64,000 bases of DNA from Microbacterium terregens (GTDB lineage Bacteria > Actinomycetota > Actinomycetes > Actinomycetales > Microbacteriaceae). The position numbers and the translations under genes are program-made. This document shows positions 43,910-55,340 of this stretch, piece after piece. The notes beneath the pieces are model-generated. The model was not told where the DNA came from, ran no database searches, and worked only from the letters and a program-made list of their open reading frames with translations. Location: contig NZ_BAAAWH010000001.1 in the NCBI RefSeq assembly GCF_039534975.1, forward strand, positions 1,550,001 through 1,614,000. Direction: 5' to 3'. Each line of letters begins with the position of its first letter. Positions within the stretch are counted from its first letter, which is position 1.

Positions 43910-46833
43910 TCTGGCGCCGCAAGAAGAAGAAGACCGCCGCCGCTCCCTCGCCTCCCGCCCAGACCCTCGAAGCAGACGAACTCGACACGGCCGCGACACC
44001 GCCCGCCGAGGCCGTGCCGGTCGAGAGCCGTCGGCATACACCGTTCTATGGCGCGCTCTCCGGCCTGCTGGAGCGGCTGGAGACCTGGGTTCGCTCCCAC
44101 GGATCCGTACGCATCCGAGCGCTGACCCTCGGCTTCTGGGCGATCGTCGCCGTGGCCGGCGCGTTCCTGCTGCTCGGTCCGGTGCTGAACAAGCCGCTCT
44201 CCCTGGAGGACATCACCTCCTCGGCGTCCACGGCCACGGAGACCTGGATCGCGCGTTCGTTCTCTGCCGAGTACACGGTGGGGCGTGATGACCAAGGCGG
44301 AATGCGCATGGAGGTGGTCGAGCGCATCGATGCGTTCTTCCCCGACGACATCACCGAGACCGGGATCGATCGCGTGATCGCGAGCCAATACCAGGGCCAC
44401 GACCTGGCGCCGCAGATCACCGGCGCGCAACGGGACGGCGTCGAGATCCCGGTGGCCGTCACCCGCGGGGCAACGGCGACGACGGTGCTGCTGGACGGTG
44501 ACGAGACGCTGAGCGGCGACCACGAGTTCGTGCTGCGCTACACGCTCTTCGATGTCGCATACGCCGCCGTGGACGACTCCACGCAGCTGCGGGAGGAGGT
44601 GCTGGACTGGGATGTGTTCGGACCGGCGTGGCCGCACGCAGTGGCGCACAGCGCGTTGACGGTGACCCTCGCCCCCGATCTCGTCGAGGACTACACCCGG
44701 CAGCCGAGCGGGGGCATCGCCTGGCTGATTCTGAGTGACTCCGCAACGCTCACACCGGACAGCGAGACCTCCGACGCTGTGACCTACACGCTGGAGAACG
44801 ACCAGCGCATGCCGCCGCATGCGCAGTTCTGGTTCACCTTCCGTTTCGTGCCGGGCACCTTCGTGATGCCCCCCGAGTCCGCCCTCTACTGGCTGCAGGT
44901 GATCGGGCCGTTCGTGCCGCTGGTGCTGCTCTCGGTCACGGTCCTGTTCGCCCTCGCCGCCCGCGCCGTCGCGTGGGGCGATGCGCGGGGGCGCGCATGG
45001 TTCGTCAGCCAGTACGGGCCGCAGAAGGATGTGTCCGCGGCGCTGGCCGCCCGCGTCTCCCGTTCGGTCCTCACAGCGCCGCTGGCAGCGGCGGTCGAAC
45101 GCTTTCAGCTCGCCCCCCGCGATGCGGCCGCCCGGCGCGCCCTCGTGCGGGAGACATCGCGCGCCGGCCGGCTGGGCAACGTGCCCGCGGCGTGGACGAA
45201 GTATCTCTCGGCGCCCGCGTGGGGCGAGCAATTCGCGCGCGGCCTGCGACGCGTACCTCGCGGCTTCGTCAGAGACAGCTTCCTCGGGGCTGCGATCGCA
45301 CTGACCATCGTGCAGTGGGGACTGGTGCGACAGCTCTCGCACCAGTTCGCGCTGAGTGTGTACTGGTGGCCGGTGGCGATCGTGAGCGCGACCACCCTGC
45401 TTGCGGCGGTCATCGTCGTGCTCGCGCTGTCCGTACTGCCGTTGACGCATCGTGGCGCGCTGGCCCGAGAGCACCTGCTCGGACTGGAGCTCTACCTGGA
45501 CCAGACATCGGGCGACGAACGGACTTCGCTGAGCGATCCGCTGCTGCCCTACGCCGTTCTCTTCGCTCCGCCTCGACGTGCGCGCCGGCTCATGCGCCGG
45601 CTGCTTTCGGAGGAGGGCATCGCCCGGCAGGTCCATGACGACCCGGCGTTCATCACCGGGCCGCGGCTCGCTGTACGCGCGGCAGCGGTCCTCTCCGTCG
45701 TCGCGTCGATCGCCCTGATCGCGTGGGCGCCGGCCAGCAGCGCCCGCCCCGACAACGATGCCGTCTACAGCGGGGACTTGGCGGGCGACTACGGCGTGTT
45801 CGTGCACGCCTACGAGACGGACGCAACGCTCATCTCCGAGAGCGACACAGTGCGCATGGAGGTCTCCGAACGTCTGCAGGTCGTCGTCGGCTCGAACTAC
45901 CGCGACGTGCCGCAGGTGCTGCGGCAATGGCAGGACCACGTCGACGGTCACGACACCCGCCTGACGATCACGTCGGTGACGATCGACGGCGCCGCGGTCC
46001 CGTTCGAGCAGGGGCGGGTGCAGGGCATGGCGCTGCTGCAGACGCGCATCGGCGACGAATGGCCAGGCGAGCACGAGGTCGTCATCCGCTACGAGATGGA
46101 CGACGTCATCGGCGCCGCGTATCAGAACGGTGGATGGCACGATCAGCTCAGATGGACCGCGCTCAACCCCGGGTGGAAGTCCGGCTGGGGCGGGGTGGAG
46201 GACGACGTCGAGCGGATCGACCTGACCGTGCGCATGCCGGCCCGATTCGCGACGGCGATGACCGGCGCGAGCGGATGGCTCGACTACGCGCCGTGGCACG
46301 ATGGCGTCGCCGTGCGGGAGTTCGGTGCGGCCGACGCCACGGGCGACACGGTGGTCTACCGCTCAGAGCTCCGGCCGGACGAGGGCGGATGGTGGACGGA
46401 CTCGTCGTACCTGGGCGCTCAACTGCTCTTCCCGGAGGGCACATTCGCGAGCGCGAACCAGGGCGAGTGGGTCGTGCACGCGCTCGCTGATGCGACAGTG
46501 CTCATCATCCCGGTGAGCTTCGCGTTGATCGCGATCGCGGCCGCGATCGCCGGCCTCGTTCTCGCGTTCCGTTCGCCGGCGCGTGTCGAGGGGGGCCTGT
46601 GGCGAGACGTCGTCCGGTGGCTGCCGCCCTGGCTGACCGTCGCACAGGTGTTCACCCTGTTCTGGGCGACGGAGGACATGGGCGGCGACGAACCGCTCTT
46701 CGCGGTCCTGATCGTGTGCCTGCTGGTGAGCGCCGTCCTGTCTTTCGGGGTGCTCATGGCGACCCGTCGGCCGCCCGTGCCGGCGTCCATTCCCGCACGC
46801 TCGCGCGCGCGGCGAACTTCGCGCCGACGCTGA
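43906..46833 (+). CDS. Large DUF2207-type membrane protein with two similar halves
   Basis: A 975-aa membrane protein. A cytoplasmic Lys/Pro-rich start is followed by a transmembrane segment (about 70-95), an extracellular DUF2207-like domain (about 100-315, with MRMEVVERIDAFFPDD), two to four central segments, and then a second extracellular domain (about 620-850, with VRMEVSERLQVVVG and VIRYEMDDVIGAAY) and three C-terminal segments. The two outer domains look like an internal duplication. No enzyme motif is evident. It lies between recN and pyrG, where M. tuberculosis has Rv1697-Rv1698. Cell-envelope location is clear; the role is not. Confidence 0.78.
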   Translation: MIWRRKKKKTAAAPSPPAQTLEADELDTAATPPAEAVPVESRRHTPFYGALSGLLERLETWVRSHGSVRIRALTLGFWAIVAVAGAFLLLGPVLNKPLSLEDITSSASTATETWIARSFSAEYTVGRDDQGGMRMEVVERIDAFFPDDITETGIDRVIASQYQGHDLAPQITGAQRDGVEIPVAVTRGATATTVLLDGDETLSGDHEFVLRYTLFDVAYAAVDDSTQLREEVLDWDVFGPAWPHAVAHSALTVTLAPDLVEDYTRQPSGGIAWLILSDSATLTPDSETSDAVTYTLENDQRMPPHAQFWFTFRFVPGTFVMPPESALYWLQVIGPFVPLVLLSVTVLFALAARAVAWGDARGRAWFVSQYGPQKDVSAALAARVSRSVLTAPLAAAVERFQLAPRDAAARRALVRETSRAGRLGNVPAAWTKYLSAPAWGEQFARGLRRVPRGFVRDSFLGAAIALTIVQWGLVRQLSHQFALSVYWWPVAIVSATTLLAAVIVVLALSVLPLTHRGALAREHLLGLELYLDQTSGDERTSLSDPLLPYAVLFAPPRRARRLMRRLLSEEGIARQVHDDPAFITGPRLAVRAAAVLSVVASIALIAWAPASSARPDNDAVYSGDLAGDYGVFVHAYETDATLISESDTVRMEVSERLQVVVGSNYRDVPQVLRQWQDHVDGHDTRLTITSVTIDGAAVPFEQGRVQGMALLQTRIGDEWPGEHEVVIRYEMDDVIGAAYQNGGWHDQLRWTALNPGWKSGWGGVEDDVERIDLTVRMPARFATAMTGASGWLDYAPWHDGVAVREFGAADATGDTVVYRSELRPDEGGWWTDSSYLGAQLLFPEGTFASANQGEWVVHALADATVLIIPVSFALIAIAAAIAGLVLAFRSPARVEGGLWRDVVRWLPPWLTVAQVFTLFWATEDMGGDEPLFAVLIVCLLVSAVLSFGVLMATRRPPVPASIPARSRARRTSRRR

Positions 46834-46845
46834 CTGATAGGATAA

Positions 46846-49159
<2,314 letters not shown>

Positions 49160-49160
49160 C

Positions 49161-50105
49161 GTGCAGCTCGAACGAGCGGTGGACGCGTATCTGCGGCACG
49201 TCTCGATCGAGCGCGGGCTTTCCGCCCACACGGTTTCCGCCTACCGGCGGGACCTCACCGGATACCTGGAATGGCTCACGGAGCGCGGCATCTCCGACTC
49301 GAACGAGGTGACCAGCGCGCTCGTGGCCGAGTTCGCGGGGGAGCGGGCCTCCGCTGAACCCCCGCCGGCAGCATCCAGCCTTGCCCGTCTGCAGTCCTCG
49401 GTGCGGGGGTTTCATCGATTCCTCGCGCGGGAGGGCATCGAGGCCGACGACCCGACGGGGCGTCTGCGGCCGCCGAAGGCGGCGCGTCGGCTGCCGAAGG
49501 CGCTCACGGTCGACCAGGTGGAGCGGCTGCTGGACGCATCGGGGCCCGAAGCGGACCCGTCCGGCGACGCCGTGCCGGCGGCCGAGAGCGGCGAACTCAT
49601 CGGCCTGCGGGACCGCGCCCTGCTCGAGCTGCTGTACGCCACCGGAGCACGCGTGTCCGAGGTCGTGCAGCTCGATGTGGACGACATGGCCCAGGGCGAT
49701 GTCGTGCGGGTGCGCGGCAAGGGGTCCAAGGAGCGGATCATCCCGGTCGGCTCCTACGCCCGGGCGGCGCTGGAGGCCTATCTCACCCGCTCTCGGCCCG
49801 AACTCTCCCGGCGCGGACGGGCCACTCCGCGCCTGTTCCTCGGCGCGCGCGGCGCACCTCTTTCGCGCCAGAGCGCGTGGCTGGTCATCCAACACGCCGC
49901 GGAACGCGCACAGCTGAGCGCGCATGTGTCCCCGCATACGCTCCGTCACTCGTTCGCGACCCACCTGCTGCAGGGCGGCGCCGACGTGCGGGTCGTGCAG
50001 GAGCTGCTCGGCCACGCGTCGGTGGCCACCACGCAGATCTACACGCACGTCTCGGTCGACGCGCTCCGCGACGTGTACGCGACGTCGCATCCGCGGGCGC
50101 GCTGA
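49161..50105 (+). CDS. xerD: Tyrosine recombinase XerD
   Basis: Resolves chromosome dimers at dif with XerC; 314 aa. The N-terminal SAM-like core-binding domain (about 1-100) is followed by the catalytic domain with Arg in TGARVSEVVQL, Lys in RGKGSKER, HxxR in SPHTLRHSFATHLL, LLGH and the nucleophile Tyr in TTQIYTHV. GTG 49161 is placed 1 bp after the NUDIX stop. An acidic insert (about residues 135-150) interrupts the family sequence. Its position with pyrG and parA/scp matches Rv1701, so this is the housekeeping Xer, not an element integrase. Confidence 0.92.
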   Translation: MQLERAVDAYLRHVSIERGLSAHTVSAYRRDLTGYLEWLTERGISDSNEVTSALVAEFAGERASAEPPPAASSLARLQSSVRGFHRFLAREGIEADDPTGRLRPPKAARRLPKALTVDQVERLLDASGPEADPSGDAVPAAESGELIGLRDRALLELLYATGARVSEVVQLDVDDMAQGDVVRVRGKGSKERIIPVGSYARAALEAYLTRSRPELSRRGRATPRLFLGARGAPLSRQSAWLVIQHAAERAQLSAHVSPHTLRHSFATHLLQGGADVRVVQELLGHASVATTQIYTHVSVDALRDVYATSHPRAR

Positions 50106-50199
50106 GGGCATCAGACCGGGCATCCCGCCGCGAGGCGCCGAGCGTGCGCCGGGCCGGTCGCTACAATCGACCAAGCAGGAAGTAACGGCAGGAGACCGG

Positions 50200-51126
50200 G
50201 TGGCTGGCAGCGCGACCAGGGGCACGACCCCGAAGAAGACGGCACACGCGAAAACCTCACCGCGGCCGAAGAAGGACGAGGGCGATCTGACGATGGGTCC
50301 GACGGGTCGCCCGTACCACGGCTTCCCGACCCCGCCGAAGCTACCCAGTCACGGTCCGGCTCGGATCATCGCCCTCTGCAACCAGAAGGGCGGCGTCGGC
50401 AAGACCACGACGACGATCAATCTGGCCGCCGCGCTGGCGCAGTACGGCCGCAAGGTGCTCGCCGTGGACTTCGATCCGCAGGGTGCCCTGTCGGCAGGTC
50501 TCGGCATCCAGACTCATGACGTGCCGACCATCTACGATCTGCTGCTGGACACCAAGCGCGATCCGCGCGAAGTCATCATTCCGACGGCGGTCGAGGGGCT
50601 GGACATCCTGCCCGCGAACATCGACCTCTCCGCGGCCGAAGTGCATCTGGTCAACGAGGTCGCCCGCGAGACGATCCTCGCCCGTGTCCTGCGCAAGGTC
50701 ACCGCCGACTATGACGTCATCCTGATCGACTGCCAGCCGTCGCTCGGGCTGCTCACCGTCAACGCGCTCACCGCGAGCCACGGCGTCGTCATCCCGCTGG
50801 AGTGCGAATTCTTCGCCCTGCGCGGCGTCGCTCTGCTGATCGAGACGATCGACAAGGTGCGCGACCGACTCAACCCGACCATCGAACTGGACGGCGTGCT
50901 GGCCACGATGTACGACCCGCGCACGCTGCACTCGCGCGAAGTCCTGGAACGCGTCGTCGAAGCATTCGGAGACGACGTGCTGGAGACCGTCATCGGCCGC
51001 ACGGTGAAATTCCCGGATGCCTCCGTCTCAGGCATGCCCATCACCGACTTCGCGCCCGAGCACGCGGCGGCGCAGGCGTACCTGCGGCTGGCGCGAGAGC
51101 TGGTCGCGCGTGGTGCCGTCGCCTGA
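50200..51126 (+). CDS. ParA-family chromosome segregation ATPase (scpAB-linked)
   Basis: A 308-aa deviant Walker ATPase. ALCNQKGGVGKTTTTINLA is the deviant Walker A, DFDPQGALSAGLGI the A' box, and ILIDCQPSLGLL the Walker B. A basic, disordered N-terminus (about 1-45) precedes the fold. No parB follows; the gene leads into scpA with a short overlap, as Rv1708 does. The GTG at 50200 follows CAGGAGACCGG and a -10 box TACAAT (50162-50167). It is therefore likely to act with condensin rather than as the oriC ParA. Confidence 0.9.
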   Translation: MAGSATRGTTPKKTAHAKTSPRPKKDEGDLTMGPTGRPYHGFPTPPKLPSHGPARIIALCNQKGGVGKTTTTINLAAALAQYGRKVLAVDFDPQGALSAGLGIQTHDVPTIYDLLLDTKRDPREVIIPTAVEGLDILPANIDLSAAEVHLVNEVARETILARVLRKVTADYDVILIDCQPSLGLLTVNALTASHGVVIPLECEFFALRGVALLIETIDKVRDRLNPTIELDGVLATMYDPRTLHSREVLERVVEAFGDDVLETVIGRTVKFPDASVSGMPITDFAPEHAAAQAYLRLARELVARGAVA

Positions 51127-52006
51127 CGAAGCGCACACCGCACGCTCATCGGTCCCGTCAGTTCCCGAGCCCGTCGAGGGATCGGGCGACGACGCGTCGA
51201 CGAGCCCAGCGACCGGCATCGCGACTGAGGGGTTCCGTGTCACTCTCGGTGTGTTCGACGGACCGTTCGATCTGCTGCTGACACTGATCTCCAAGCACGA
51301 GCTCGACATCACCGAGGTCTCGCTCAGCCGGGTGACCGACGAGTTCATCTCCTACCTGCGCGGGCTGGACCCCGACGAGGAGATGGAACAGGCATCGGAG
51401 TTCCTCGTGGTCGCCGCGACACTGCTGGATATGAAAGTGGCCGGGCTGCTCCCGCAGGGCGAGCTGGTGGATGCCGAATCCGTCGCGCTCCTCGAGGCGC
51501 GTGACCTCCTGTTCGCCCGTCTACTGCAGTACCGCGCGTTCAAGGAGGTCTCCGGCTGGTTCGCCGGGCGTCTTCAGGCGGAGGACCGCCGCCACACCCG
51601 CGCCGTGCGTCTGGACGAAAGGTTCCGCCGGGCGGTGCCCGAGCTGGTCTGGATGCTGACACCGGATGATTTCGCGGCGCTCGCGATCCTCGCACTGTCG
51701 CCGAAGGAGATCCCGCATGTCGGGCTCGACCATCTGCACGCGCCGCTGGTGAGCATCCGCGAGCAGGCGGCGATCGTGGTCGCCCTGCTGCGGAATGCCG
51801 GCACCCTCAGCTTCCGCGAACTCGTCGCCGGCGCGACGCAGCCGGGCGTGGTCGTCGCCCGCTTCCTTTCCGTGCTGGAGTTGTACCGGCACGGAGCCAT
51901 GTCGTTCGAACAGCTCGAGCCGCTCGGCGAGCTGACCCTGCGCTGGACCGCCGAGCGGTGGTCCGATGAGAACCTTGCGAGCCTAGGAGCCGACTATGAC
52001 CGATGA
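51113..52006 (+). CDS. scpA: Segregation and condensation protein A
   Basis: The kleisin subunit that closes the SMC ring, 297 aa. FDGPFDLLLTLISKHELDITEV is the conserved N-terminal block (quoted as GPFDLLLTLI and KHELDITEV), and a winged-helix C-domain ends near LGELTLRW. The first 45 residues are non-conserved and include PEPVEGSGDD, encoded by a GAGCCCGTCGA element. GTG 51113 is the likely start, overlapping parA by 14 bp; GTG 51110 is equally possible. It overlaps scpB by 11 bp. Confidence 0.9.
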   Translation: MPSPDEAHTARSSVPSVPEPVEGSGDDASTSPATGIATEGFRVTLGVFDGPFDLLLTLISKHELDITEVSLSRVTDEFISYLRGLDPDEEMEQASEFLVVAATLLDMKVAGLLPQGELVDAESVALLEARDLLFARLLQYRAFKEVSGWFAGRLQAEDRRHTRAVRLDERFRRAVPELVWMLTPDDFAALAILALSPKEIPHVGLDHLHAPLVSIREQAAIVVALLRNAGTLSFRELVAGATQPGVVVARFLSVLELYRHGAMSFEQLEPLGELTLRWTAERWSDENLASLGADYDR

Positions 52007-52598
52007 TCCCGATATCGCCGGGGAGGGGCGCACGGCACCCCCGACCGATGTGGCCAGACGACTCGAGGCGATCCTGCTGATCGTCGAAGAGCCGCAGAGT
52101 CTCGTGAGCCTGGCGACCGCCGTCGGTGCACCCGTGCCCGCCGTGCGACAGGCGATCGAGGGACTGGTCGAGGATTACGACGGGCTCGCCGGCGGACCGC
52201 GCCGCGGATTCGAACTGCGCGAGGTGGGCGGCGGTTGGCGCCTGTATGTCCGCGAGGAGCACGACGATCTGGTCACCGAGTTCGTGAACACGCAGGCCCC
52301 GTCGAGGCTGTCCCAGGCCGCGCTGGAGACGCTCGCCGTGATCGCCTATAAGCAGCCGGTCACGCGCGGTCAGGTCGCGTCGATCCGGGCCGTCAACGTG
52401 GACTCGGTGGTGCGCACGCTTCTGGCGCGCGGGCTGATCACCGAGGAGTTCACCGACGCCGAGACCGGGGCGATCCACTACGGCACCACGGACGCGCTCC
52501 TGGTGAATCTCGGGATCAACTCGCTCGACGAGCTGCCGCACATCTCGCCGCTGCTCGATGACGGCGCAGACGGCTTCGATGAGATGATCCGCGCATGA
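51996..52598 (+). CDS. scpB: Segregation and condensation protein B
   Basis: A partner of ScpA; 200 aa with two winged-helix units. ARRLEAILLIVEEPQSLVSLA forms the first unit, and QAALETLAVIAYKQPVTRGQV with the conserved IRAVNVDSVVRTLLARGLI the second. ATG 51996 follows TAGGAGCCG, a good ribosome site inside the end of scpA. It overlaps rluB by 4 bp. Confidence 0.93.
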   Translation: MTDDPDIAGEGRTAPPTDVARRLEAILLIVEEPQSLVSLATAVGAPVPAVRQAIEGLVEDYDGLAGGPRRGFELREVGGGWRLYVREEHDDLVTEFVNTQAPSRLSQAALETLAVIAYKQPVTRGQVASIRAVNVDSVVRTLLARGLITEEFTDAETGAIHYGTTDALLVNLGINSLDELPHISPLLDDGADGFDEMIRA

Positions 52599-53446
52599 GC
52601 GACGACACCGCCTCCTCCGAATCGTCCGACGAGCAGCCCGAGACCCGCTCGACGGACGGCGTACGCCTGCAGAAGGTCCTCGCCAACGCCGGCGTGGCCT
52701 CACGTCGCGTGGCAGAGAACCTCATCGTCGAAGGCCGGGTGCGCGTCAACGGGGTCATCGTGACCGAGCTCGGCTCGCGCATCGATCCCGAAGCCGACCT
52801 CGTGGACGTGGACGGGACCGCCATCCAGCTCGATCAGAGCAAGCGCTACGTCGTGCTCAACAAGCCCCGCGGCGTGGTCAGCTCGATGCGCGACGAACGC
52901 GGTCGCCCCGACCTGCGCGAATTCGTCGAGGACTGGCCCGAGCGGCTGTACAACGTCGGACGATTGGATGCCGACACCAGCGGTCTGCTCGTCCTCACCA
53001 ACGACGGGGAGCTCGCGCACGTCCTCGCACATCCGTCGTTCGGAGTGACCAAGGTGTACGTCGCGAAGGTGGAGGGGAGGGTGAGCGCCCAGACCATCGC
53101 CACCCTGACGCGCGGCCTCGAGCTCGAGGACGGCCCGATCGCCGCGGACAAGGCGCGGCTGCTGTCGGCATCCCCCAGCGGGTCGGCCGGGGGTCGAGGC
53201 GGCGAGTCGCTCATCGAGCTCACGCTTCACTCGGGCCGCAACCGCATCGTGCGCCGCATGATGGCGGCCGTCGGGCACCCGGTCATCGAACTGGTGCGGC
53301 GCCAGTTCGGCCCACTGCACCTGGGAACCCTCCCAGTGGGCCGGGCACGCGAGTTGACTAAGGTTGAACGGGGCGCTCTGCTGACACTCGCGCGTCGCGC
53401 GGCCGAGGAACCGCCGCCCGCGAGCAGCGAGAACGAATCCGACTAG
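52595..53446 (+). CDS. rluB: RluB-type rRNA pseudouridine synthase
   Basis: A RsuA/RluB-family pseudouridine synthase, 283 aa, acting on 23S rRNA by analogy. A disordered acidic start (about 1-25) is followed by an S4 domain (VRLQKVLANAGVASRRVAENL) and then the catalytic domain with VGRLDADTSGLLVLTNDG, where the second Asp is catalytic. LHSGRNRIVRRMM is the conserved late block. The last 25 residues are a variable tail. It overlaps scpB by 4 bp. Confidence 0.92.
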   Translation: MSDDTASSESSDEQPETRSTDGVRLQKVLANAGVASRRVAENLIVEGRVRVNGVIVTELGSRIDPEADLVDVDGTAIQLDQSKRYVVLNKPRGVVSSMRDERGRPDLREFVEDWPERLYNVGRLDADTSGLLVLTNDGELAHVLAHPSFGVTKVYVAKVEGRVSAQTIATLTRGLELEDGPIAADKARLLSASPSGSAGGRGGESLIELTLHSGRNRIVRRMMAAVGHPVIELVRRQFGPLHLGTLPVGRARELTKVERGALLTLARRAAEEPPPASSENESD

Positions 53447-53512
53447 CAGCACAGCGTCGGAACATCGGCACCGAGTCATCGGTGCCGCGCAGAGGGATCA
53501 CCAGGAGAACGA

Positions 53513-54646
53513 GTGAGCGAATCGACGGGCACGCCTACGCGTGCCGCCAGTCCGTTGGCTGCGCGCGTCCACGGCACCGTCCGCATCGTCGGCGCGGGGC
53601 TGCTGGGTTCGAGCATCGGCCATGCGCTCTCCTCCCGCGGTGTGGACGTCTGCCTCGACGATGCCTCGCCGTCGCAGCTGCGACTCGCGATCGACTACGG
53701 CGCCGGCCGTCGACCGCGCCCGGACGACGATCCGTCGCTGATCGTCGTGGCGGTCCCGCCGGATGTCACCGCCGACGTCATCGAACGTGAGCTGCTGCAG
53801 CATCCGGACGCCGTCGTCACGGACGTCGCAAGCGTGAAGCTCGAACCGCTTCGCACCCTTCAGGGACGCGGCATCGACCTCACCCACTACATCGGCTCGC
53901 ACCCCCTCGCGGGGCGGGAACGCGGCGGGGCGATCTCGGCCCGCGCCGACATCTTCGTCGGGCGGCCCTGGGTCGTGTGCCGGGACGAACAGACCTCTGC
54001 GGCGGACCTCGCCCTCGTCGAGGGACTGGCCCTGGAACTCGGCGCCACGCCGGTCGAGATGACCCCCGAGGACCACGACCGCGCCGTCGCGCTCGTCTCT
54101 CACGTTCCGCAGCTGATCGCCAGCCTGCTCGCCGGGCGTTTCGTCGACGCACCAGATGGATCACTGCGCCTGGCGGGGCAGGGCGTCCGCGATACGACAC
54201 GGATCGCGGCATCCGCCCCGGAGTTGTGGGTGCAGATCCTCGGCGCCAACGCCGAACCGGTCGTCGATGTCCTGGACGCCCTCGCCGCCGACCTGAGCTC
54301 GGTCGCCGCGGCTCTGCGCGACCCCGAGGCGCCGGGTTCCCGGCGGGCGGTCGCCGATACCATCCGGCGGGGCAACGACGGGGTCGAACGGCTCCCTGGC
54401 AAGCACGGGCAGAACCGGCGCTTCGAGCAGGTCGTGGTGATGGTGGATGACACCCCCGGCCAGCTGGGACGACTTTTCGGCGAGCTCGGCGAACTCGAGG
54501 TCAACGTCGAGGATCTGCGTCTCGAGCACTCACCGGGCGCGCAGTTCGGACTCGCCGAGATCAGCGTCGTTCCGAGCGCGCTGCGTCGCGCCGTCGACGG
54601 GCTCGAAGCCCGCGGCTGGAAGATTGCGAGCACCACCAATGACTGA
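53513..54646 (+). CDS. tyrA: Prephenate dehydrogenase
   Basis: Oxidises prephenate (or arogenate) on the route to tyrosine; 377 aa. [16 protein letters not shown] is the NAD loop, [12 protein letters not shown] and [13 protein letters not shown] are the active-site blocks with the catalytic His, and a C-terminal region (about 300-370, [16 protein letters not shown]) fits an ACT regulatory domain, suggesting tyrosine feedback. GTG 53513 follows CAGGAGAACGA. Its 8-bp overlap with cmk couples the two genes. Confidence 0.92.
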   Translation: MSESTGTPTRAASPLAARVHGTVRIVGAGLLGSSIGHALSSRGVDVCLDDASPSQLRLAIDYGAGRRPRPDDDPSLIVVAVPPDVTADVIERELLQHPDAVVTDVASVKLEPLRTLQGRGIDLTHYIGSHPLAGRERGGAISARADIFVGRPWVVCRDEQTSAADLALVEGLALELGATPVEMTPEDHDRAVALVSHVPQLIASLLAGRFVDAPDGSLRLAGQGVRDTTRIAASAPELWVQILGANAEPVVDVLDALAADLSSVAAALRDPEAPGSRRAVADTIRRGNDGVERLPGKHGQNRRFEQVVVMVDDTPGQLGRLFGELGELEVNVEDLRLEHSPGAQFGLAEISVVPSALRRAVDGLEARGWKIASTTND

Positions 54647-55340
54647 CCGCGACACCACGGTCGTGGCGATCGACGGTCCGGCCGGCAGCGGCAAGTCGAG
54701 CGTCTCGAAGCAGGTCGCCCGGCGGCTGGGCTACGGCTACCTCGACACCGGAGCGGCCTACCGGGCGCTCGCCTGGCACGCCTTGGGCCACGGCGCAGAC
54801 ACCTCCGACGCGTCATCGGTGCTCGACGCGACCGGCGACTTCGACTTCGCGATCTCACTCGACCCCGACCACTACTGGGTGCGGGTCGGCGGGACCGATG
54901 TCACCGATGCGATCCGGGAGCCGCGGGTCACCGACGCCGTCAGCGGCGTCGCGCGGGTTCCGGCCGTGCGCCACACCGTCAACACGCTGTTCCGTGCCCT
55001 CATCACCGGGTCGGGCCTGCCCGGAGTGGTGGTGGAGGGGCGGGACATCACCACCGTCGTCGCGCCCGACGCGCCCGTGCGGATCCTGCTCACCGCGGCG
55101 CCTGCGGTCCGCGCCGCGCGGCGCAGTGCAGAGCTGACCGGGCACGACTCCGTGACCGTCGCCGAGGCGCTGCACCGCCGCGACGCCTCTGATTCCACTG
55201 TCGTCGACTTCCTCTCCGCCGCCCCCGGCGTCGTGGTGGTCGACTCATCCGATCTCGATTTCGAACAGACCGTGGGTGCCGTCCTCGACGTCATCCATAC
55301 GGTCGTACCCACACAGACGGGAGCGCACGATGGGCGCTGA
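54639..55340 (+). CDS. cmk: Cytidylate kinase
   Basis: Phosphorylates CMP and dCMP; 233 aa. The P-loop is [25 protein letters not shown] binds the substrate and [13 protein letters not shown] is the next family motif. The lid region with RDASDST is present. ATG 54639 overlaps tyrA by 8 bp, and der starts 11 bp before its stop. With pyrG nearby the region covers CTP formation and CMP salvage. Confidence 0.94.
   Translation: MTDRDTTVVAIDGPAGSGKSSVSKQVARRLGYGYLDTGAAYRALAWHALGHGADTSDASSVLDATGDFDFAISLDPDHYWVRVGGTDVTDAIREPRVTDAVSGVARVPAVRHTVNTLFRALITGSGLPGVVVEGRDITTVVAPDAPVRILLTAAPAVRAARRSAELTGHDSVTVAEALHRRDASDSTVVDFLSAAPGVVVVDSSDLDFEQTVGAVLDVIHTVVPTQTGAHDGR

Noticed and set aside
43735..46299. 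Minus-strand open frame of 854 codons opposite recN and DUF2207
   Set aside because: Composition is typical of an antisense shadow (Arg, His, Gly, Asp rich), and the plus strand encodes clear proteins.
49161..50105. XerD gene as the integrase of a mobile element
   Set aside because: It lies in a conserved pyrG-NUDIX-xerD-parA-scpAB order and resembles the housekeeping recombinase; no tRNA or att repeat is near.
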